Made by a program: the position numbers and the translations under genes. Below are positions 57,467 to 64,000 of a stretch of DNA of 64,000 bases, piece by piece. Positions within the stretch are counted from its first letter, which is position 1. Every line of letters begins with the position of its first letter. The DNA lies in NCBI GenBank assembly GCA_028583405.1, contig CM053258.1:376699-440698 (forward strand). Reading direction: 5' to 3'. This DNA is from Pogonophryne albipinna (Eukaryota > Chordata > Actinopteri > Perciformes > Artedidraconidae). Under the pieces are notes generated by a model. The model was not told the origin of the DNA. It saw only the letters and a program-made list of their open reading frames with translations, and searched no databases.

Positions 57467-57800
57467 ACATTACTGCACATTTCCTGATTCTGGTCAAATA
57501 GTTCAGAATGAGTTCTCCAGATAATCACAAGATCTGATTTCTCTAAACTTCTTATTTCAAGAAATCTCACCAAGCAAACGTTCACGTGTTCTTTTGGCAG
57601 ATTGTTCGACTTGTTTTTGGAGCAGCATTTTCTCCAGTGTAAACCCTGAAACTCTATTGGCTCCAATGAACCGTCCCCCCCCCCCCCCACCAACAACTAC
57701 CGACGCCCTGCTGACCAGCTGAACCTGTCAGTCCTGACCCCTGACCCCTGACCCCCCCCAACACACCGGTCTACTGACTGTAGAGTATTGAAGTATCACT
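57467..57800. other. unique sequence with C-run, no gene seen
   Basis: A run of C near 57676-57689 and a short CCCCTGA triplication (57736-57757). There are no recognisable exons. Confidence 0.4.
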
Positions 57801-57802
57801 CT

Positions 57803-57960
57803 CAGGGCCGGCCCATGGGGGGAGGCGGCTAACAGCCAGTTGGTCCTGATCGCTCTGCTCTGGGATATTCATCTTTTTTGACAAACATTGGTATTTCGTT
57901 TTTTGCGCACGAGACATTGCACACGTACATATCCCCACAAAGAAGGGCACACACATAATC
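57803..57960 (+). mobile_element. possible hAT terminus
   Basis: CAGGGCCGGCCCATGGGG at about 57804 resembles a frequent hAT terminal repeat (CAGGGCCGGCCC). No matching inverted end or target duplication was found. This is a weak call. Confidence 0.3.
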
Positions 57961-58004
57961 ATGGAGAATACAAGAAAGAAAGTAAGAAAGAAATATATAT
58001 ATAT

Positions 58005-58160
58005 GGGCTGTCAGTCGATTAAAATAGTTAATCGCACATTTTTGATCTGTTCTAAATGAACATTAGAGGAATATTTTTTCAAGTTTGTAATTCTCTCATC
58101 AACATCTGAGTGGACAAATATGCTTTATGCTAATGTTTATTATCATTTGAACAATGAGAA

Positions 58161-58206
<46 letters not shown>

Positions 58207-58480
58207 TGGATCGTTGGAGCTATGTGCAACTCAAGGCATATGCTGGAACGGGAGCTGCCTGGACGCTGCAATCATGTTGCACTATCCGTGCTGAGTGTGC
58301 TGACTTCTCGTACAATGTCCCTCTGTCTGGCTCCTGCATAAAGTCAAGTGCTCGGCGAAATGTCGCTCCTCTGTTTTCATTGAAACAGCTCCTTATATCC
58401 GTTAGCTCAGCTAGCTAGCACCAGATGCTAATAACAACACGTAAGGTCTCTCTCTCGCTCGAGCCACACACACACACACA
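58005..58480 (+). mobile_element. hAT element left part with internal TG repeat
   Basis: GGGCTGTCAGTCGATTAAAA and TTAATCGCAC at 58005-58040 match the terminus of a common vertebrate hAT family as I recall it. The following 130 bases are also like its subterminal region. A (TG)n run (58165-58205) interrupts it. 58330-58470 resembles, in opposite orientation, the segment at 63660-63790. The right end is not identified. Confidence 0.5.
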
Positions 58481-59333
58481 CACACCCTCCCGGTCCTCCC
58501 GATGGCCAGTCGGTGCCGGTGAGCGTGGAAGTGTGGTCTGCAGCAAGCGGGCAGCAGGAGCGGGCTGTCAGCATCAGCTTGTAGACGGTATTTTAAACTC
58601 CATGCTCTGAAACTACGGGGCGGCCGAGGACAAACAATACACATGCGTTAATCGCACCGTGGTAAATTTGGTTTTATATTGGACGTTGGATATTCGACAC
58701 ATTCGAAAAATCTATTTAACACTGGCTTCGATGTGTTAATACAAGGCCTGCCGATATAACACAAAGCTTCTGTTGTCAAAAAACCCACCTTTTGATTTTA
58801 TACTATTTTGTTAATGTTAAAAAATGCTATAAATCTATTATGCGGCTTGACCTTTTGACCTACTGTGCTGTCCCCGGTATATGTAGTGTGTATAGCTTAA
58901 CAGCCAGATACACTCCCTCCGTACAACAAGACTCTGAAGACGTGAATCCTTTGCCCACAGGTTTAAGGATTTAAGGAAGGAACATATAATCAATTCTATG
59001 ATCATTTCTACATACACAAATATGCACAATGTATATAAATCAACACAGCTTCAACATGAATTGAATTGCCTTGTTATATTTACTGTAAGCTTTTATTGTA
59101 ATTCTAGAACTTAAACAGTTATAAATGGCATCATATTTTAAACATATAATCAGCCATTTATTCATTTAACTCTCCTTGCATTAGCCTTGTACAATATCGA
59201 GACAACTCGGAAGATCTCCAGCATTAAACACCACAGAATACAATATGTTCTAAAAACAATCATCTGTAATTGTTAATAACACAAACATAAACAATACTTA
59301 CATACGATGCGATCAAAGGCATGAAGACGTATG
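58481..59333. other. AT-rich sequence, perhaps the rest of a BEL-type LTR
   Basis: No gene is seen. On the minus strand, poly(A)-type signals lie near 59157 and 59091. If the solo LTR at 59339-60041 was inserted into the LTR that starts at 60241, the remainder of that LTR should be here. The end is not definable by eye. Confidence 0.3.
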
Positions 59334-59338
59334 CAGAT

Positions 59339-60041
59339 TGTTACGTCCCCACTAAGGTCGAGGGGACCTGGAGACAATAACATACAACCAATAATTATGA
59401 GGGAGTCAGCGTAAAGGTTGACAAAAGGTTTATTCCTTGTAAACCTATCTGAACAGAAATTAAACAGAAATACTCTTCGTGAGGAAGAGGAGGAGTCAAA
59501 GGATTGTGCCAAACAAAAGAAACCAGCATAACAAAACCAGGCCTATCTCTACATCTATCCTTTGAAACCAAAACTCAAACAAAAACCCTCACTAACTAAA
59601 CTACGAAGAAGTTGACAAAACAATATACAGGGGTGGCAACAATCCGCTAACCTAGTGTGTCTAAACATTAGTTAGCTACGTGGTGAGAAATGTACAGGGT
59701 ACCCCAGACTCACCTAACTCCTCCACCTCTCAACACACACACTTTCAAAAAGGTCAGACAATACTAAGATAATGAGTTGCTAAACAAGGCAGTCAATTGC
59801 AGGCTCCTCAATTAGCAACAGGCCCAGAGTGAGAGAGAGAAGACTTCCTGGGTGCCTCCTTTATGGTCGGCGCTGGCTGCTGATAGGCCAGCTGAGGGTG
59901 AGAGGATCCAATCAGCCATCAGACTCAGGTGCACAGGCAGATACCGATCAGCTGCTGATTAGCTGTGCAGAAGACAGGGAGAAGAGAGAAACAGAGGAGG
60001 GAAGGAAAACCACACAAGTACAGCCTGCCGGGCACGTAACA
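59339..60041 (-). mobile_element. solo LTR, 703 bp, with 5-bp target duplication
   Basis: On the minus strand it begins TGTTACGTGCCC and ends GGGGACGTAACA. CAGAT flanks it on both sides (59334-59338 and 60042-60046), a 5-bp target-site duplication. A poly(A) signal AATAAA lies at 59429-59434 in this orientation. No internal domain is attached, so it arose by LTR-LTR recombination. Termini and duplication are intact, suggesting a fairly young insertion. The superfamily (Gypsy, BEL or ERV) is not determinable from the LTR alone. Confidence 0.85.
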
Positions 60042-60046
60042 CAGAT

Positions 60047-60241
60047 GTAGCTGGATTTCTAACAAACAATAACACATTGCTCACAGAGCCATGCTTTGCC
60101 TATTTCCTCTCTAATGATCACCTGACACACCCATCTGATGATGTCATCCTGATTCTTAAAGGGACCGCGACTAGGCACAATAGGCACACAAAGAATAGCC
60201 CAGAAAATGCAAACAAGAGTAAACTTAGCTGTAACAGAACA
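60047..60241 (-). mobile_element. start of the BEL/Pao 3' LTR, split by the solo LTR
   Basis: Immediately after the polypurine stretch AGACGGGGAG (minus strand, 60242-60251) the sequence begins TGTTCTGTTACAGC, as a 3' LTR should. It runs about 195 bases to the CAGAT where the solo LTR is inserted. The purine tract primes plus-strand synthesis in LTR elements. Confidence 0.55.
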
Positions 60242-62252
60242 CTCCCCGTCTGGTGTGATACACGTCACCCAAATCTAGAACACTTCCATTACCTAGCCAT
60301 CTGGGGGGGAGAGGCACCATCTCTGCAACAGGCCTAAGAAAGAGCGAAGTCCCTCCTGGTTCGATGACCTTCACCTCGACCTGATGCAACTTCCCGTTTT
60401 TGTTAGGAAAAGTCTGTGTTGTCAGTGGAAGAGGCCATTCATATCTTGGTACTTGATTTGACTGCCACTTCTTGCATGCTTGAATGATGATATCTGCGGC
60501 CTGATTGGATTCCTCAACAGTGAATTCTGCCTCGCAGCAATGCCAGCCCTTACCATAAGTGTTCTTTTTTGGGGTTGCCTTGAACACACATGCGATGTGC
60601 AAGAGGCGAGTAACAGAAGGAGTGAGTGACTCCCATAAGGAGGACTTGGTAGATCGCTGGGAACAAAGCTGCTTGTGAGCTGTTGCAGTGCTCAAAGTAG
60701 ACACTTGAAGCCGGATATCTGGGTCTGGACTCGGATCCACAAGATCATAGGTGCTCTCAGAGATACTTGGCTTTGGCTTTGACAGAAACTTGGGTCCAGT
60801 CAGCCAGTTAGTGTCTTTTAAATGACCTGGAGCCACCAAACGTGTTGCATGATCTGTCGGCACAAAAGGCAAATGGTCCAGATTGGGCACAGTACTTCCA
60901 AGGTGGTCAGCATCACAGGAGGTTTTCCCATCTGAATCCTGAGTGACTTGGAGAATAGGACTCTCTAGTTCTGTGGTTTTCGTGTAGAAGCTGTTGATCG
61001 TCAATGGTTTGTTGACGCTTTCTAGACAAACATTGCCTACAATGACCCACCCCAGATCTAACTTTTGAGCATAAGGTTGGTTGTGTGAGCCATTCATCTG
61101 TTTGCGAACCTTATGAACTCTGATAACGTCCCGACCCAGGAGAAGCATGATAGGGGCTTGTGGGTCAATGTCTGGGATGAGGTGCGCCACTGACTTGAGG
61201 TGTGCATGACTGAGAGCCACATCAGGGGTTGGGATCTCATTTCTGTTGTTAAGAATGTCATTGCATTCTTTGAGGCTGGGTAATGGGATGTAGACAGTTC
61301 CATCCAGAGACTCAACTTCATAGCCACAGGCTCTTCTTCCTACTGATTCCTTCACTCCAGCACATGTTCTCAATGTGTAAGAAGCACTCAGACTTTGGTC
61401 ACTGAACATTTCAAAGAACTGTGAACGAACTAATGATCTGTTGCTCTGTTCGTCCAAAATTGCATACAGTTTAATTGCTTTGTCTTTGTGGCCTGATGGA
61501 TATACATTTACAAGACATATTTTGGAGCAGGATCTACCTGCCAGATCTCCGCCACAGACGTTTGTGCATTTGGTGGTGACATGAGGAGGAGGTGAAGTTT
61601 TCTCCTCCTCCCCGCCATGCTCTGGAGCAGGGACCACCTCCTCCATCCAGGGTGCGGGTCCAGGGTGAAGTGCTGTATGGTGTCTTTCACTTTTGCATTC
61701 AAAACATTGCATTTTCATTTTACAGTTCTTCGCGAAATGTGATGACGAAGAACAGCATCTGAAGCACACATTATTCTCTTTTAGGAATGCCTTACGCTCA
61801 TCAATGGGCTTTGCTCGGAATGTACGACATTTGCGGAGTGGATGTGGCTTTTCATGTATCAGACACATTTTATCAAAGTCCTCAGATCTTGTTGGGGGCT
61901 CACCGGTTTCAGTAACGACTCCGGGGAAGAACTCTGTTTTGTGGACAGAGACCTCCCGATATTTGTTTGTTTTCCAACCTGTCTTATCATTCTGTTTAGC
62001 TGTGTCTGTGTGGGAGGCGAAGTTGAAGCTTGGATCATTCCTCATGATAGCCTCCTGGCTGACAAAGTTCACGAAGAAGTCAAAGGGTGGATTGTGGACA
62101 AGATTTTGCCGCTTGTAGGATGCACCGACTGATGCCCACTTTTCCTGCAGACCGAATGGAAGCTTCTGAACTATTGGGTTGATGCCTCTGGCTGTGTCGA
62201 GGAAGGAGAGACCAGGCAAGTCTCCTTCTGCTTTGGCAGATTGAAGTCCCAT
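60225..62252 (-). pseudogene. BEL/Pao gag-protease with pol remnants, RT and integrase core missing
   Basis: 675 open codons on the minus strand, entered after a frameshift. The order is: gag C-part (LSFLDTARGI); zinc-binding CFRCCSSSSHFAKNC (163-177) and CFECKSERHH (183-192); retropepsin-like protease at AILDEQS (264-270, Asp 267) and the conserved LLLGRDVI (370-377). At about residue 455 (near 60890) the frame jumps to the segment between RNase H and integrase (DHATRLVAPGHL, TNWLTGPKFL). At about 590-600 (near 60480) it jumps to the integrase C-terminal domain (RYEWPLPLTTQTFPN, FLRPVAEM). Reverse transcriptase, RNase H and the integrase core are thus absent, yet the frame stays open. It cannot transpose by itself. 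Confidence 0.8.
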
Positions 62253-62296
62253 TAATAGATCACTTAACTTTGTCAGTTTGGAATAATCTTGATTTG

Positions 62297-63316
62297 TTAT
62301 TTTAGGAAAGGTGTCAATGCGTTGAACAGAGCGTCTTCAATGACTTCTGGTAAGCCATATGTTCGCTCGATTCTGTCCCATGTCATTGCTAATCCTGCTT
62401 CAGGGTGATTTATGTGTATTGCTCTTATCTGTTCGACATGTTGTCTTGCCTCGTTACCAAGCCACCTGTGCAGAAGATCCATCTCCTCACTTGGTGTCAG
62501 GTTTAAACCCCGGGTTGCGGTCTGGAAAGACCGTTTCCATGCTCTGTAATTCTGAGGTTTTTCATTGAATTGAAGCAAACCTGTAGCAACAAGCTTGTGC
62601 CGTGCAAAATATCTCACAAAGTCATTCAGGTTTGAGTCGTCGTGATTGTAATTTGGAGATATGGGATGGGGCGATGAGGAAGGATTACCACTGTGGTTTT
62701 GAGGCCTGTAATGCTGTCCAGGAGTACAACGGTTGTTCTCAAACTTTACATTGCGTGAACCACGAGCACACTCGTCTCCGTTGATGCCAGGCGGCTGTGA
62801 GGTAATATGAGGTGATTGGGATCCAGGATTGGTTTGATGGAGAATGAAAGGTTTGGCTTCTGGTTTGAGCTGTGAATATGAAATGCTGTCGCCAGGACTT
62901 GGCTTTGTATTTGCTGGTACATAATGATCACTTAGTTGAGGTTTAGCCTCCGTTATTTTGGCTTGGTCAGCAACATATTGCTGTGTGCGTAATGCTGCTT
63001 CCAATGATACAGAGCTTAAACATTTTTGACTCCTTTCTTTCTCAATGTCTAAATCCTCAGCAGCTTCAAATACTTCTGCTTCAGCTATTGCCGCAGCTGT
63101 CTCTTTCTGTATGTTGAGCATTTCCATAGATGCTTCCAACTTAGCTTTTTCCAGCCTTAGATTAATTTCCTCTTCGGCGTAGTAAAGACGTGCTTTAGCT
63201 GCTTCTGCTCTCGCTCGTGCCCTGACTGCAGAGGACCCAGTTGATGATGCTCTTGATCGTAGTTGGGAGCCTGAAACACGGGAGCGCGTGTTTAGCGAAG
63301 AAGCCTTTTCTGTCAT
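62297..63316 (-). pseudogene. BEL/Pao gag, N-terminal part
   Basis: From ATG 63316 (MTEKASSL) the minus strand encodes 340 codons. A serine/arginine-rich start is followed by a long charged, probably coiled-coil region (ARARAEAAKARLYYAEEEI... to about residue 100), a proline/asparagine-rich linker, then FVRYFARHKLVATGLLQF and YRAWKRSFQ, the gag core (DUF1759-like). The stop at 62297-62299 is premature: the next conserved words continue in a neighbouring frame, so one base was lost or gained near 62330. Upstream, a hAT terminus begins at 63349, so the 5' UTR, primer-binding site and 5' LTR are cut off. Confidence 0.8.
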
Positions 63317-63604
63317 GGCACCGTCTGATAGTGTACCTCTCTTTAGACCAGTGGTTCTCAAAGTATGGGGCGCACCCCCCCCCCAGGGGGGCGCAGAGGC
63401 ATGACAGGGGGGGCGCGAGAGACCAGGAGGAAAAATGGTTATAAAAATTTTTTTTAAAAAAGATTACAAAAAAAAAAAATCATATTTTCAAAAATGATTG
63501 ATTCTAAAATAATATGATGCAGTACTATTACGTCTGGGTCTCTGTGTTTCATTAAAGCTCTGCTCTGTGTGTGTGTGGAACGAGCCATTTTGTGTGCGTG
63601 CGCG

Positions 63605-63606
<2 letters not shown>

Positions 63607-63674
<68 letters not shown>
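63607..63674. repeat. (GA)n microsatellite
   Basis: An almost pure GA run of about 65 bases inside the hAT element. Confidence 0.97.
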
Positions 63675-63675
<1 letters not shown>

Positions 63676-63820
63676 ACCGGTACTGGAGATCGTTGTTGTT
63701 AGCTTCTGGTGCTAGCGAGCTACGCTAACGGATATAAGGAGTTTTTTCAACAACAAGGTGGAGGAGAGTCCTCTCCTGTCAGACTGAGAGACTCAGTGAG
63801 CTAAAGGACTCTCAGTGTTA

Positions 63821-64000
63821 TCTCAGTGGGTCTCAAACGGTTTGGTCACCATTAATGTAAACAATTATTTCCGAGGCACACGTTTATATGATCATTATAG
63901 TTATACAAAAATAAGAGAATAAATGAAAAACAGGTATGAAATACTATATGACAGTAAAACAAGAATAACGTTTAAAAGGGTGATTTGTAAAATATCCATA
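63821..64000 (+). mobile_element. second hAT-type terminus
   Basis: TCAGTGGGTCTCAAACGGTT at 63821 repeats, in the same orientation, the terminus at 63349 with one substitution in the first 14 bases. It may be a nested insertion of a related hAT whose right end lies outside the window. Confidence 0.4.

Larger units (their letters stand above)
63349..64000 (+). mobile_element. hAT element, left part, running out of the window
   Basis: CAGTGGTTCTCAAAGTATGG starts at 63349 and is the well-known terminus of a fish hAT family. The preceding CTTTAGAC (63341-63348) has the TA-centred form of a hAT 8-bp target site. GGGGCGC-rich subterminal sequence follows, then AT-rich sequence and a GC-richer 5' region. 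The insertion interrupts the BEL/Pao element. No transposase is visible before the window ends. Confidence 0.65.

Noticed and set aside
60225..60241. The solo LTR as the 3' LTR of the BEL/Pao element
   Set aside because: It has its own CAGAT duplication on both sides, and a purine tract followed by TGTT lies about 200 bases before it.

Overview
This looks like nuclear DNA of a teleost fish, probably a spiny-rayed one. The evidence is the set of transposable elements (L2/CR1-group and I-superfamily LINEs, a tRNA-headed SINE with an L2-type tail, Penelope-like, BEL/Pao, hAT and Tc1/mariner pieces), intron-containing fragments of vertebrate genes, and the absence of any prokaryotic gene organisation. 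All family names are recognised from memory of motifs; no database was searched.

Layout. 1-4112: three minisatellites (29, 15 and 32 bp units) with degenerate ACTCG-type sequence between them. 4128-9186: a hAT-transposase scrap, a nearly full-length but broken LINE, a 5'-truncated L2 LINE and a short hAT element with terminal inverted repeats. 9595-9780: first coding exon and promoter of a metaxin-1-like gene on the minus strand. 9780-14740: microsatellites, a putative solo LTR, a 15-bp minisatellite, a hAT end, a SINE and a possible terminal exon of an ITSM-bearing receptor. 14740-29829: about 15 kb of a 72-bp satellite ending in a 1000-N gap (29830-30829). 30830-34196: two pyrimidine-rich arrays running into a degenerate Penelope-like element with an SGNH-hydrolase-like reading frame. 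34431-35283: a Tc1-like remnant, an inverted repeat and a telomere-like array. 35374-42650: an 81-bp satellite. 42840-45266: at least four exons of a METTL27-like methyltransferase gene on the minus strand, with one intron filled by a 57-bp minisatellite that copies its own splice donor. 45680-50862: a broken I-superfamily LINE. 50941-57466: a 13-bp and then a 47-bp array. 57467-64000: hAT ends, a solo LTR with a clear 5-bp duplication, and an internally deleted BEL/Pao element.

Tandem repeats and the gap fill clearly more than half of the window. Only two host genes are recognisable with confidence (metaxin-1-like and METTL27-like, both minus strand and both partial here). Everything else with coding character is transposon-derived and carries frameshifts, stops or deletions. 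The density of distinct arrays, with a telomere-like block, suggests a subtelomeric or otherwise low-recombination chromosomal setting, but the sequence alone does not prove this.
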